From Sphingobium aromaticiconvertens (GTDB taxonomy: Bacteria; Pseudomonadota; Alphaproteobacteria; Sphingomonadales; Sphingomonadaceae), in the NCBI RefSeq assembly GCF_037154075.1, contig NZ_JBANRJ010000001.1, positions 310,001 through 374,000 on the forward strand: a DNA stretch of 64,000 bases, read 5' to 3'. Positions 1 through 11,634 of this stretch are shown in pieces. The position numbers and the translations under genes are program-made. Below the pieces are notes generated by a model. The model ran no database searches and had not been told where the DNA came from. It was given only the letters and a program-made list of their open reading frames with translations. The first letter of the stretch is position 1. Each line of letters starts with the position of its first letter.

Positions 1-450
1 AGGCCGGAAGTCATGCCCCCATTCGGACACGCAATGCGCCTCGTCGATCGCGAACAGCGCGATTTTCGCCGAACGCAGCAACGACCGGAACCCCTCCCCG
101 CTCGCCCGCTCCGGCGCGACATAAAGAAGGTCGAGTTCACCGTTGCGGAGTCGATCCTGTGTCTCGCGCCAGTCGGCATCCACGCTGGTCAGGCTCGCCG
201 CGCTGATGCCCACCGCCTGCGCCGCGCGCAACTGGTCGTGCATCAACGCGATCAACGGTGAGATGACCACGCAACAGCCATCGAGCGCCACGGCAGGCAA
301 TTGGTAGCAGAGCGACTTGCCCGCACCGGTCGGCATGATCGCCAGCGTCGGCTGCGCCGCCATGACGCGCCCGACCACCTGCGCCTGCACCCCGCGAAAG
401 CCGGTGAAGCCGAATATGTCGTGCAGCAGCGTGTCGATATCGCGGGGCAT
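1..450 (-). CDS. recQ: ATP-dependent DNA helicase RecQ, N-terminal part (runs off the window)
   Basis: The first 150 residues of a RecQ-family 3'-5' DNA helicase are encoded; the rest lies outside the window to the left. Walker A is visible as MPTGAGKSLCYQLP near residue 40, and motif II as DEAHCVSEWGHDFRP at the window edge, the combination specific to RecQ. RecQ unwinds branched DNA during recombination and replication repair. The start ATG at 450 sits only 10 bp from the stop of the upstream ABC exporter gene, so the two may be cotranscribed. The C-terminal RQC and HRDC domains cannot be checked here. Confidence 0.95.
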   Translation of the reverse strand, partial: MPRDIDTLLHDIFGFTGFRGVQAQVVGRVMAAQPTLAIMPTGAGKSLCYQLPAVALDGCCVVISPLIALMHDQLRAAQAVGISAASLTSVDADWRETQDRLRNGELDLLYVAPERASGEGFRSLLRSAKIALFAIDEAHCVSEWGHDFRP

Positions 451-459
451 GGGGTCGCC

Positions 460-2295
<1,836 letters not shown>

Positions 2296-2342
2296 GATAG
2301 TCCTATCTAGGGAGTCGCGCCGCCAACTCCAACGTTAAGCGT

Positions 2343-3182
2343 TCAGTCGCGCAGCAGCTCGTTGATCCCCGTCTTCGAGCGCGTTTGTGCGTCCACCCGC
2401 TTGACGATCACCGCGCAATAGAGGCTGGGACCGGGCGTGCCGTCGGGCAGCGGCTTGCCGGGCAGCGATCCGGGCACGATCACCGAATAGGGCGGCACTT
2501 CGCCCATGAATATCTCGCCGGTGGCGCGATCAATGATCTTGGTCGACTGACCGATGAAGACACCCATCGACAGCACCGAACCCTTGCCGATACGGACCCC
2601 CTCGACCACTTCGGAGCGCGCGCCGATGAAGCAGTCATCCTCGATGATGACAGGATCGGCCTGCAACGGCTCCAACACGCCGCCGATGCCGACGCCGCCG
2701 GACAGGTGGACATTCTTGCCGATCTGGGCGCAGCTTCCCACCGTCACCCAGGCGTCGACCATCGTGCCTTCATCGACGAACGCACCGATATTGACGAAAC
2801 TGGGCATCAGGATCGCATTCTTCGCGATATGCGCGCCGGCCCGCGCAAACGCGCCCGGCACCGCGCGGAAACCGGCGGCGCGGAACTCCGCCTCGCCCCA
2901 GCCGGAAAATTTGCTCGGCACCTTGTCCCACCAATGCCCCGCGCCGGGGCCGTTCTCGACCAGCACATTGTCGTTGAGACGGAAGGACAGGAGCACCGCT
3001 TTCTTCAGCCACTGATTGACCTGCCAGCCGTCAGCAGTCGGTTCGGCAACGCGCGCCTGACCGCTGTCCAGCAGGGCCAGCGCCTTGTTGACCGCCTGAC
3101 GCACCGGCCCCTGGGTGGACAGGTTCACATTGGCCCGGTCTTCCCAGGCGGCGTCGATCGTGGTTTGCAGGTCGGTGGTCAT
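2343..3182 (-). CDS. dapD: 2,3,4,5-tetrahydropyridine-2,6-dicarboxylate N-succinyltransferase DapD
   Basis: This 279-aa enzyme transfers succinyl from succinyl-CoA to tetrahydrodipicolinate in the succinylase branch of lysine and meso-diaminopimelate synthesis. The central part (about residues 105-215) shows the hexapeptide-repeat pattern of a left-handed beta-helix, including [20 protein letters not shown] and repeated G-x-x-V/I steps. Length is that of the family. Its ATG overlaps the stop of the upstream HAD nucleotidase gene by 4 bp (ATGA), indicating translational coupling. Confidence 0.96.
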   Translation of the reverse strand: MTTDLQTTIDAAWEDRANVNLSTQGPVRQAVNKALALLDSGQARVAEPTADGWQVNQWLKKAVLLSFRLNDNVLVENGPGAGHWWDKVPSKFSGWGEAEFRAAGFRAVPGAFARAGAHIAKNAILMPSFVNIGAFVDEGTMVDAWVTVGSCAQIGKNVHLSGGVGIGGVLEPLQADPVIIEDDCFIGARSEVVEGVRIGKGSVLSMGVFIGQSTKIIDRATGEIFMGEVPPYSVIVPGSLPGKPLPDGTPGPSLYCAVIVKRVDAQTRSKTGINELLRD

Positions 3183-3850
3183 GGATGCTCTCCAAGAATG
3201 TCGGCCAGGAAAGGCCGGAGATGGTCGGTTTCGAAATCGACGAAATCGGGATGATGCTCATGGCCGCCCGCCTCGGACCCGTTATTGACCCAGATGGTGG
3301 TCATGCCGATCGCCTTGGCGGGCCGAAGGTTGCGGGCCATATCCTCGAAAAAGGCGGCGCGCGTCGGATCGACATCATAGGCCGCGCACAGCGCCTTATA
3401 GCCCGCCGGATCGGGCTTGGGTACATATTGGCAGGCATGGATGTCGTGGATCTGCTCGAACATATCGGCCAGCCCCAGCCGCTCCAGCACCCGCCCCGCA
3501 TAGGCCGCGTCACCATTGGTGAAGATCAGGCGGCGGCCCGGCAGCGCGGCGATATGCGCGTTGAGCGCCGGATCGACTTCCAGCCGGTCCATGGAAATAT
3601 CGTGGACATAATCCAGGAAAGCACGCGGCTCGATGTCGTGATGGCGCATCAGGCCGGACAGGGTGGTGCCGTGCTCCATGAAATAGCGCTTCTGCACAAC
3701 CCGCGCTTCCGTCGCGTCGCAGCCCAGCAGGCCCTGGATGAACTCGCCCATCTTCACATCGATCAGCGCGAACAGGTCCGCCTTCGCCGGATAGAGCGTA
3801 TTATCCAGATCGAAGATCCAGCAATCAACATGGGCAAGGTCGCCAAACAT
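3179..3850 (-). CDS. HAD-superfamily pyrimidine 5'-nucleotidase (SSM1/SDT1-like)
   Basis: A 223-aa HAD hydrolase. Motif [10 protein letters not shown] places the nucleophile at Asp14 and the general acid at Asp16; motif II is RRLIFTNGD near residue 110; a motif IV-like acidic pair occurs in [11 protein letters not shown]. The FDLDNTLYP start and length fit the bacterial pyrimidine 5'-nucleotidase subgroup, which dephosphorylates pyrimidine nucleoside monophosphates. The stop overlaps the dapD start, so both are in one operon, although no pathway link is obvious. Substrate specificity is inferred from the subgroup. Confidence 0.88.
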   Translation of the reverse strand: MFGDLAHVDCWIFDLDNTLYPAKADLFALIDVKMGEFIQGLLGCDATEARVVQKRYFMEHGTTLSGLMRHHDIEPRAFLDYVHDISMDRLEVDPALNAHIAALPGRRLIFTNGDAAYAGRVLERLGLADMFEQIHDIHACQYVPKPDPAGYKALCAAYDVDPTRAAFFEDMARNLRPAKAIGMTTIWVNNGSEAGGHEHHPDFVDFETDHLRPFLADILGEHP

Positions 3851-3917
3851 GGGCGCGGCCTAGTCCCGCAGGAGAAAGAGGGCAAGCCGGTTCGTACCGG
3901 CCTGCCCCTGCGACCCC

Positions 3918-4796
3918 TTATCCCGCCAAAGGCGTGTCGCGATCATTGTAAAAAGCCCGCACCGCTTCCCAGCCCTCTTCCGCCGTTTCCACCCAGGTGA
4001 AGAGATTGAGGTCAGCGGGGGAGATCACGCCCTCCTCGGCCAGCGCCTCGAAATTCACCACCCGCGTCCAGAATGCCTTGCCGAACAGCAGGATGGGAAT
4101 CGGCTTCATCTTGCCGGTCTGGATGAGGGTCAGCAGCTCGAAAAACTCGTCGAACGTGCCAAAGCCGCCGGGGAACACCGCCAGCGCGCGCGCGCGCAGC
4201 AGGAAATGCATCTTGCGCAGCGCGAAATAGTGGAACTGGAAGGACAGTTCAGGGGTCACATAAGTGTTGGGCGCCTGCTCATGCGGCAGGACGATGTTCA
4301 TGCCGATGGATTCCGCCCCGACATCGTCCGCACCCCGATTGGCCGCCTCCATGATCGAGGGGCCACCGCCCGAACAGACCACAAAATTGCGCTTGCCATT
4401 CTCCCCCACCGGATAGGCGCCCGCGATCCGGCCCAATTCCCGTGCGACATCATAATAATGCGCCTTCTTCGCCAGATTCTGCGCGACCAGCCGCTGTTCG
4501 TCGGTGGTTGCCGCATCAATCCGTGCCTGCGCGGTTTCGGGACTAGGGATTCGGGCAGAACCGTACATGACGAAGGTCGATTCGATCTTCGCTTCATTCA
4601 TAAGCAATTCGGGCTTCAGCAACTCCAGCTGGAAGCGCACCGGCCGCAAATCCTCGCGCAGCAGAAAGTCTGTGTCCTGGAAGGCCAGCTTATAGGCCGC
4701 GCTGCTGGTCTGGGGGGTGCTGACGGCCTGGCGCGCATCACGCGCTTCCTGCCGGGCGGGGCGGAACTTGCGTTCCTCGATTTCCTTGTTGGTCAT
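3918..4796 (-). CDS. LOG-family protein (TIGR00730-type phosphoribohydrolase) with N-terminal extension
   Basis: A Rossmann-fold protein of 292 aa with the LOG signature: an Arg-Lys pair (ALRKMHF) about 15 residues before PGGFGTFDE, plus the nucleotide loop CSGGGPSIMEAANRG. Family members cleave nucleoside 5'-monophosphates to base and ribose 5-phosphate. It carries roughly 70 residues before the core fold, longer than minimal LOG proteins. I chose the ATG at 4796; an in-frame start at 4832 would add 12 residues with no better ribosome-binding site. It is separated from its neighbours by short gaps and is probably monocistronic. Confidence 0.85.
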   Translation of the reverse strand: MTNKEIEERKFRPARQEARDARQAVSTPQTSSAAYKLAFQDTDFLLREDLRPVRFQLELLKPELLMNEAKIESTFVMYGSARIPSPETAQARIDAATTDEQRLVAQNLAKKAHYYDVARELGRIAGAYPVGENGKRNFVVCSGGGPSIMEAANRGADDVGAESIGMNIVLPHEQAPNTYVTPELSFQFHYFALRKMHFLLRARALAVFPGGFGTFDEFFELLTLIQTGKMKPIPILLFGKAFWTRVVNFEALAEEGVISPADLNLFTWVETAEEGWEAVRAFYNDRDTPLAG

Positions 4797-4839
4797 TGAT
4801 CCGGGCCTAACCCGGCTGGGTGTCAAATCCAAGGGGGCT

Positions 4840-5529
4840 TTATCGACAATAACCGCCCTTGCCCCCCATATCGAAATGTAGATGATCCTTGTGCGCAGCG
4901 TTATAGTCGGGGCTGAGTACCGTGTTGAACCGCTTGCAGGCGCTGGTGTGGACGATCCTCAAAAATTGCCGCGCCTGGCCGTCGCCCTCCCATCCCTCTT
5001 TCACGGTAATCCGCCGTCCGTCCGCCAGCACGAAGGCGGACACGTCCACAGCATTGCTGTGGGCATGTTCCGAAAGCTTTCCGCTGCCCGCGATCGGGCG
5101 ACAATTATAGGTGCCGAACGTGTCGATCCGGGCAATTTCCGTCCCGAAGATCAACCGTGCGGCCGGCTGCACGGCATAGCGGGACCAGGCGGCGAAATTG
5201 GCCGCCAGTGAGCAGGTCATCGCCCCCAGATTGGTTGCGGGCACGCCGATGTCGATCAACTTGACGCTGTTCAGCGCGCTGCACCCGCCCCCATAGTTGC
5301 GGTCGGGCAAAAGATCGAACCGCACGTCATTCGACGACAGTTTTGCCATACATTGCCGCAGCGATGGCGAAGGCTGGGCCGGGCGGGCAGGCGGGCGCGA
5401 TGCTTTGGACACGCGCCGACTTTCACCCACCGCGCCGCTACAGCCCGCCAGCGCCAACGAAAGCCCAAGCGCCACCATGGCGGGAACGCCCCGCCCAAGG
5501 GTAAAAGTCTCAAACACGATGCCGCCCAT
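4840..5529 (-). CDS. Extensin-like family lipoprotein
   Basis: About 229 aa with the bacterial extensin-like C-terminal domain. The N-terminus has a hydrophobic stretch ending in a lipobox, LALAGC, followed by a polar linker, so it is probably a lipoprotein. Conserved features of the domain are visible: paired cysteines, SEHAHSNAVDVSAF and a terminal HKDHLHFDMGGKG, resembling the His/Asp metal site of LAS-type peptidases. Role in the cell envelope is plausible but unproven. The ATG at 5529 follows GGGGAG; a longer TTG-started version to 5574 is possible but has no better support. No functional link to neighbours is seen. Confidence 0.82.
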   Translation of the reverse strand: MGGIVFETFTLGRGVPAMVALGLSLALAGCSGAVGESRRVSKASRPPARPAQPSPSLRQCMAKLSSNDVRFDLLPDRNYGGGCSALNSVKLIDIGVPATNLGAMTCSLAANFAAWSRYAVQPAARLIFGTEIARIDTFGTYNCRPIAGSGKLSEHAHSNAVDVSAFVLADGRRITVKEGWEGDGQARQFLRIVHTSACKRFNTVLSPDYNAAHKDHLHFDMGGKGGYCR

Positions 5530-5713
5530 TGCTCCCCGGATTAACGCAAAGATGGAAGATACAGTTAATCCCAACCCTTAACAGCCGTCACCACCCGTCA
5601 CGAAAGCGGCACGGCTCGCCCCGAACCGGCCCTATGATTAAGCGAAAATCATGCGCGCGCCGATGTGGAGCAAAATGTCCCGGCGGTGGCTCACCCTGCC
5701 TTCTCCCCGCGGC

Positions 5714-5799
5714 TTGACTTGTCCATCTGCATCTATAGAGGGGCCGGCGGGCCACGCGGTCCCAACGCCGCGCGTGCTCTCTGTGAGGAGAAGCATAAC
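5714..5799 (+). promoter_or_regulatory. Possible serC leader RNA and promoter region
   Basis: The stretch before serC contains TTGACT at 5714 and TATAGA at 5734 (only 14 bp apart, so not canonical), then a GC-rich segment. CACGCGG (5753-5759) can pair with CCGCGCGTG (5768-5776, 2-nt bulge) around an 8-nt loop, followed by CTCTCTGTGAGGAG, where the CTC run could pair with the ribosome-binding GAG. A conserved serC leader motif is known in alphaproteobacteria upstream of serC; position and hairpin fit, but I could not score it against the covariance model. Confidence 0.4.
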
Positions 5800-6972
5800 A
5801 TGACTGAACTGACTACCGCCGACGCCACCATTGCGTCCGTTCCCCAAGGTGCCGGCAAGCCCGCCACCCTGCCGGCTCGCCCCTTTTTCTCTTCTGGTCC
5901 CTGTGCCAAGCCTCCGGGCTGGAGTGCCGCTGCGCTCGCCACCGACTCGCTTGGCCGCTCGCACCGGAGCAAGATCGGCAAGACGCGCCTCGCTTATTGC
6001 ATCGACCTGATGCGCGAGCTGCTGAACCTGCCCGACACCCACCGTATCGGCATCGTCCCCGGCTCCGACACCGGCGCCTTTGAAATGGCGATGTGGACGA
6101 TGCTGGGTGCCCGCCCCGTTACCACGCTCGCCTGGGAAAGCTTCGGCGAGGGCTGGGTCACGGACGCTGCCAAGCAGTTGAAGATCAACCCCACCATCGT
6201 CCGCGCCGACTATGGCCAGTTGCCCGACCTGTCGGCGGTGGATTTCTCGAATGACGTGCTGTTCACCTGGAATGGCACCACCAGCGGCGTGCGCGTGCCC
6301 AATGCGGACTGGATTCCCTCGACACGCGAAGGGCTGACCTTCGCCGACGCGACCAGCGCCGTTTTCGCCTATCCGATCGACTGGGCGAAAATCGACGTCG
6401 CCACCTTCTCCTGGCAGAAAGTGCTGGGTGGTGAGGGCGGCCACGGCGTCCTGATTCTTGGTCCCCGCGCGGTCGAGCGTCTCGAAACCTACACCCCCGC
6501 CTGGCCGCTGCCCAAAGTGTTCCGCCTGGTGTCGAAGGGCAAGCTCGCCGAAGGCGTGTTCAAGGGTGAGACGATCAACACCCCCTCCATGCTGGCTGTC
6601 GAAGACGCGATCTTTGCGCTGGAATGGGGCAAATCAATCGGTGGCGCGCAGGGCCTCATCGCTCGCTCCGACGCCAATGCCGCCGCGCTGGACACAATCG
6701 TGGCCGACCGCGACTGGCTCGGCCATCTCGCGGTTGAGGAAGCCTCGCGTTCGAAGACCAGCGTGTGCCTGACGGTCGCGGGTGCGGATGAAGCCTTTAT
6801 CAAGGCGTTCGCTGGCCTTCTCGAAAAGGAAGGCGCCGCACTCGACATTGCGGGCTATCGCGATGCCCCGGCTGGCCTTCGCATCTGGTGCGGCGCAACC
6901 GTCGACACCGCCGATATCGAAGCGCTCGGCCCCTGGCTCGACTGGGCCTACGCCCAGACCAAGGCCGCTTAA
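5800..6972 (+). CDS. serC: Phosphoserine aminotransferase SerC
   Basis: A 390-aa PLP enzyme of the class-V aminotransferase fold, of the alphaproteobacterial SerC type. It converts 3-phosphohydroxypyruvate and glutamate to 3-phosphoserine. The PLP lysine is in FSWQKVLGGEGGHG, and the phosphate loop in PGSDTGAFEMAMW. The ATG at 5800 follows a strong AGGAG; the open frame extends 45 codons upstream but that part overlaps the leader and reads unlike the family. serA follows 123 bp downstream on the same strand, so the first two steps of serine synthesis are adjacent. Confidence 0.96.
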   Translation: MTELTTADATIASVPQGAGKPATLPARPFFSSGPCAKPPGWSAAALATDSLGRSHRSKIGKTRLAYCIDLMRELLNLPDTHRIGIVPGSDTGAFEMAMWTMLGARPVTTLAWESFGEGWVTDAAKQLKINPTIVRADYGQLPDLSAVDFSNDVLFTWNGTTSGVRVPNADWIPSTREGLTFADATSAVFAYPIDWAKIDVATFSWQKVLGGEGGHGVLILGPRAVERLETYTPAWPLPKVFRLVSKGKLAEGVFKGETINTPSMLAVEDAIFALEWGKSIGGAQGLIARSDANAAALDTIVADRDWLGHLAVEEASRSKTSVCLTVAGADEAFIKAFAGLLEKEGAALDIAGYRDAPAGLRIWCGATVDTADIEALGPWLDWAYAQTKAA

Positions 6973-6991
6973 CTCATTTCCCCAAATATCC

Positions 6992-7073
6992 CGTCATCCC
7001 AGCGAAAGCTGGGATCTCGGGCCTCCAGCTACTTGCCTGGCCGCCTGAGATCCTGATCTTCGTCAGGATGACG
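6992..7073. repeat. Nested palindromic repeat (REPIN-like) between serC and serA
   Basis: Two hairpins, ATCCCAGC-GAAA-GCTGGGAT (6996-7015) and ATCCTGA-TCTTCG-TCAGGAT (7050-7069), sit inside a larger dyad whose ends are CGTCATCC and GGATGACG and whose inner arms GATCTCGGGC/GCCTGAGATC match 9 of 10. The arrangement is that of two inverted REP sequences forming a short mobile-like unit. The CGTCATCCCAGC type of palindrome is common in sphingomonad intergenic regions. It may also shape the serC-serA message. Confidence 0.8.
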
Positions 7074-7095
7074 AATTGCAGAAAGGCAATTCATC

Positions 7096-8676
7096 ATGCC
7101 CAAAGTCCTTATTTCCGACAAGATGGACCCCCGCGCCGCCGCAATTTTCCGTGAGCGGGGCGTCGAGGTCGACGAAATCACCGGCAAGACGCCCGAAGAA
7201 CTGATCGCCATCATCGGCGAGTATGACGGCCTCGCCATCCGCAGTTCGACCAAGGTGACGAAGGCGATTCTGGACGCCGCCACCAACCTGAAGGTGATCG
7301 GCCGCGCAGGGATCGGCGTCGACAATGTCGACATTCCCGCCGCATCGGCCAAGGGCGTGATCGTCATGAACACCCCGTTCGGTAACTCGATCACCACCGC
7401 CGAACATGCCATCGCGCTGATGTTCGCGCTCGCCCGCCAATTGCCGGAGGCCGACACCTCGACCCAGCAGGGCAAGTGGGAAAAGAACCGCTTCATGGGC
7501 GTCGAAGTCACCGGCAAGGTGCTTGGCCTGATCGGCGCGGGCAATATCGGCTCGATCGTCGCCGACCGCGCGCTGGGCCTCAAGATGAAGGTCGTCGCCT
7601 TCGACCCCTTCCTCACCCCTGAGCGCGCGATCGACATGGGCGTGGAAAAGGCGACGCTGGACGAATTGCTGGCCAAGGCCGACTTCATCACCCTGCACAC
7701 GCCGCTGACCGACCAGACCCGCAACATATTGTCGAAGGAAAATCTGGCCAAGACCAAGAAGGGCGTGCGGATCATCAACTGCGCGCGCGGCGGCCTGATC
7801 GACGAAGCGGCGCTGAAGGAAGCGCTCGACAGTGGCCAGGTCGCAGGCGCGGCGCTCGACGTGTTCGTGACCGAACCGGCCAAGGAATCGCCCCTGTTCG
7901 GCACCCCCAACTTCATCTCCACCCCGCATCTGGGCGCGTCGACCGACGAAGCGCAGGTGAACGTGGCGTTGCAGGTTGCCGAGCAACTGTCCGACTATCT
8001 GCTGGACGGCGGCATCACCAACGCGCTGAACGTGCCGTCGCTATCGGCGGAGGAGGCGCCCAAGCTCAAGCCCTATATGGCGATTGCCGAACGCCTCGGC
8101 AGCCTGATCGGCCAGTTGGAAGGCGACAAGATTCAGGGTGTCGCGGTCGAGGTCGAGGGCCATGCCGCCGAACTCAACCAGAAGCCGATCACTGCCGCCG
8201 TTCTCGCTGGCCTGATGCGCGTCTATTCGGACACGGTGAACATGGTCAACGCGCCCTTCCTGGCGAAAGAACGTGGCCTTGACGTGCGCGAAGTGCGCCA
8301 TGACCGCGAGGGCGACTATCAGACGCTGGTCCGCGTCACCGTCACAACCGAAAGCGGCGAGCGTTCGGTCGCGGGCACGTTGTTCGGCCATTCCAGCCCC
8401 CGCCTTGTCGAACTGTTCGGCATCAAGGTAGAGGCCGATCTGGCTGGCACGATGCTCTACATCGTCAATCAGGACGCCCCCGGCTTCATCGGCCGCCTCG
8501 GCTCGACGCTGGGTGAAGCGGACGTCAATATCGGCACCTTCCATCTGGGTCGCCGCAACCAGGGTGGCGAAGCCGTCCTGCTGCTGTCGGTCGACGGCAC
8601 CGTCACCGAACCGCTGCTGTGGGACATCTGCAAGCTGGCGGGCGTCAACAAGGTGAAGCTGCTGCGCTTCGCTTAA
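7096..8676 (+). CDS. serA: D-3-phosphoglycerate dehydrogenase SerA (long ACT-containing form)
   Basis: At 526 aa this is the long form of the enzyme that oxidises 3-phosphoglycerate to 3-phosphohydroxypyruvate, the committed step of serine synthesis. The NAD-binding loop GAGNIG is at 147-152, the catalytic Arg lies in NCARGGLIDE near 233 and the catalytic His in STPHLGAST near 280. Residues from about 320 form the ASB domain and the last 75 the ACT domain (LYIVNQDAPGFIGRLGSTLG), which in relatives binds serine for feedback control. The gene follows serC across the REP-like repeat; it begins about 20 bp after that repeat. Confidence 0.97.
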   Translation: MPKVLISDKMDPRAAAIFRERGVEVDEITGKTPEELIAIIGEYDGLAIRSSTKVTKAILDAATNLKVIGRAGIGVDNVDIPAASAKGVIVMNTPFGNSITTAEHAIALMFALARQLPEADTSTQQGKWEKNRFMGVEVTGKVLGLIGAGNIGSIVADRALGLKMKVVAFDPFLTPERAIDMGVEKATLDELLAKADFITLHTPLTDQTRNILSKENLAKTKKGVRIINCARGGLIDEAALKEALDSGQVAGAALDVFVTEPAKESPLFGTPNFISTPHLGASTDEAQVNVALQVAEQLSDYLLDGGITNALNVPSLSAEEAPKLKPYMAIAERLGSLIGQLEGDKIQGVAVEVEGHAAELNQKPITAAVLAGLMRVYSDTVNMVNAPFLAKERGLDVREVRHDREGDYQTLVRVTVTTESGERSVAGTLFGHSSPRLVELFGIKVEADLAGTMLYIVNQDAPGFIGRLGSTLGEADVNIGTFHLGRRNQGGEAVLLLSVDGTVTEPLLWDICKLAGVNKVKLLRFA

Positions 8677-8683
8677 GGTGCAT

Positions 8684-8726
8684 ATGGGCTGGCCTAAATC
8701 GCCAAATCCGCTAAAGGCCAGCCCAT
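8684..8726 (+). promoter_or_regulatory. 12-bp stem hairpin burying the hisZ start codon
   Basis: ATGGGCTGGCCT (8684-8695) is a perfect inverted match of AGGCCAGCCCAT (8715-8726), with a 19-nt loop. The right arm contains the end of the AAAGG ribosome-binding sequence and the first two bases of the hisZ ATG. It could act as a translational block or terminate serA transcription, although no T-run follows. Confidence 0.6.
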
Positions 8727-9855
8727 GACCACGATCCCGCCCGGCCTGCTTCCCGAAGGACTCTCCGACCGCCTGCCCCCGCAGGCCGAAGCCTCCGCGC
8801 GCCTTGCGCGCCGTGTGCTCGATACCGTCGCGACCCATGGCTATGAGCGAGTCATGCCCCCGCTCGCGGAGTTTGAGGATACGCTGACCCAGCGATTAAA
8901 GTCCGCCCGCGCGCAGGATTTGCTCCGCGTGGTCGATCCAGTGTCGCAGCGCAGCCTGGCCCTGCGCCCGGACATGACCGCGCAAGTCGGTCGCATCGCG
9001 GCCACCCGCCTTGCCGCCGCGCCCCGCCCCTTGCGCCTTTCCTATGCCGGTCCGGTCCTCAAACTGCGCGCCAACCAGTTGCGCCCCGAGCGCGAGCGGA
9101 TGCAGGTCGGCGCCGAACTGATCGGCACAGACAGCGTCGCCGCCGCGGTCGAGATCGTGAATGTCGCGATAGAGGCGCTCCAGTCCGCGGGCGTCACCGG
9201 CATCACCATCGATTTCACCCTGCCTGACCTGATCGACGCACTCGCTGTCGGACCGCTGCCGCTGGACGCCGCCCAGACCGAAGCCGTCCGCGCCACGCTG
9301 GACGCCAAGGATGCGGGCGCCCTCGCCGCGCTGGGCGCCAGCGCTGCCGCCTATCAGCCGCTGATCGAGGCCACCGGCCCGTTCCACGCCGCCATCGAAA
9401 AGCTCGAAGCGTTGAGCGCCACCCATGGCGGCGCGCTCGACAGCCGTATCGCGGGCCTGCGTGCCATCGCCAAGCCGATCGGCTGGGACATCACCCTGAC
9501 GCTCGATCCGACCGAACGCCACGGCTTTGAATATCAGAACTGGTTCGGCTTCTCGATCTTTGCCGAGGGGTTTACCGGGGAAATCGGTCGTGGCGGCAGC
9601 TACGCCATTTTGCGCAATGACGGCTCGGAGGAAGCGGCGATGGGCTTCTCCCTCTATCCCGATCCATTGATCGACGCGGGCTTTGGCGGGGAGGCCCCGC
9701 GCCGCCTGTTCCTGCCGATCGGCCACGACCCGGCCCGCGCTGCGCTGATGCGCGCCGATGGCTGGCACACGATCGCGGCGCTGGCGGATGCCGACGATGG
9801 GCAGGCGCTGCGCTGCACCCACTGGTTGAATGGCCCGAACGCCGAATCCTATTAG
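8725..9855 (+). CDS. hisZ: ATP phosphoribosyltransferase regulatory subunit HisZ
   Basis: A 376-aa paralogue of histidyl-tRNA synthetase that lacks the tRNA-binding domain. HisZ partners the short form of HisG to allow histidine feedback of the first step of histidine synthesis. The class-II core is visible (RLPPQAEASARLARRVLDTV, then DMTAQVGRIAATRL and RPLRLSYAG), while the synthetase-specific histidine motifs are degraded, and the length is below HisS. No hisG is in the window; it is flanked by serA and purA on the same strand. The start codon lies in a hairpin stem (8684-8726). Confidence 0.93.
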   Translation: MTTIPPGLLPEGLSDRLPPQAEASARLARRVLDTVATHGYERVMPPLAEFEDTLTQRLKSARAQDLLRVVDPVSQRSLALRPDMTAQVGRIAATRLAAAPRPLRLSYAGPVLKLRANQLRPERERMQVGAELIGTDSVAAAVEIVNVAIEALQSAGVTGITIDFTLPDLIDALAVGPLPLDAAQTEAVRATLDAKDAGALAALGASAAAYQPLIEATGPFHAAIEKLEALSATHGGALDSRIAGLRAIAKPIGWDITLTLDPTERHGFEYQNWFGFSIFAEGFTGEIGRGGSYAILRNDGSEEAAMGFSLYPDPLIDAGFGGEAPRRLFLPIGHDPARAALMRADGWHTIAALADADDGQALRCTHWLNGPNAESY

Positions 9856-10003
9856 GGGCGCTTGACCCTTTTAGCCCAAGCGGCTAACCGGCCTCCCGCA
9901 ACAGGGCGTGCGTCATAACGCCGCCCACCCGATTCAAGTCCGGTCGCCGAGTCCTGTCGAAGGGTGGCCTGGACTCGCTCTGGCAGGGCGGAGTCGTATA
10001 AGC

Positions 10004-11293
<1,290 letters not shown>

Positions 11294-11313
11294 TTCAGGA
11301 AGGACTGATCGCG

Positions 11314-11496
11314 ATGGGTGAGCAACGCTTCGAACGCCACAAACAGCCCTGGACTCAGGACGAAATCCAGAAGCTGCACACACTGGCAAAGAAGGGCATG
11401 GCCCTCAAGGCCATCGCCAAGGCGCTCACCCGCAGCGAGGAATCAGTGAAGGTGCGGGCGAAGCAGGACAGCTTGAACATCGCGAAATTGCGGTAA
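11314..11496 (+). CDS. Small helix-turn-helix-like protein, unknown function
   Basis: A 60-aa basic protein with a predicted SANT/Myb- or resolvase-like three-helix pattern (PWTQDEIQKLHTLAKKGMALKAIAKALTRS split over two helices and a turn, then EESVKVRAKQ). The ATG at 11314 has AGGAAGGA about nine bases upstream; a TTG at 11290 overlapping the purA stop would add eight residues. Such short HTH proteins are commonly annotated as hypothetical in sphingomonads. It may bind DNA, but no target is suggested. A CCTCCC-TTCG-GGGAGG hairpin (11502-11517) follows the stop and may end the transcript, though without a T-run. Confidence 0.7.
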   Translation: MGEQRFERHKQPWTQDEIQKLHTLAKKGMALKAIAKALTRSEESVKVRAKQDSLNIAKLR

Positions 11497-11551
11497 GGCT
11501 TCCTCCCTTCGGGGAGGGGGCAGGGAAGGGGCTGCCAGCCGCTCTCAATCT

Positions 11552-11624
11552 CCGTTCGTTTCCAGCGAAGTCGAGAAACCCATGCGCCGTGCCGACCGCT
11601 TCTCGACTATGCTCGAAGTGAATG
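11552..11624. repeat. Palindromic repeat, copy 1, downstream of engB
   Basis: An imperfect 28-bp inverted repeat: the left arm starts CCGTTCGTTTCC and contains AAGTCGAGAA; the right arm is TTCTCGACTATGCTCG and ends GAATGG. Its arms match about 22 of 28 positions. A better-preserved relative lies at 12288-12348 on the other side of engB, showing this is a dispersed family rather than a local terminator. Confidence 0.75.
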
Positions 11625-11634
11625 GCCCTTGGGG

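Noticed and set aside
5541..5581. Three TTAA sites upstream of the extensin-like gene as a CtrA site
   Set aside because: The closest pair is separated by 9 bp rather than 7, so the full TTAA-N7-TTAA motif is missing.
9871..9887. TTAGCC-CAAGC-GGCTAA dyad before purA as a purine riboswitch or terminator
   Set aside because: Only 6 bp, no T-run, and no purine aptamer features.
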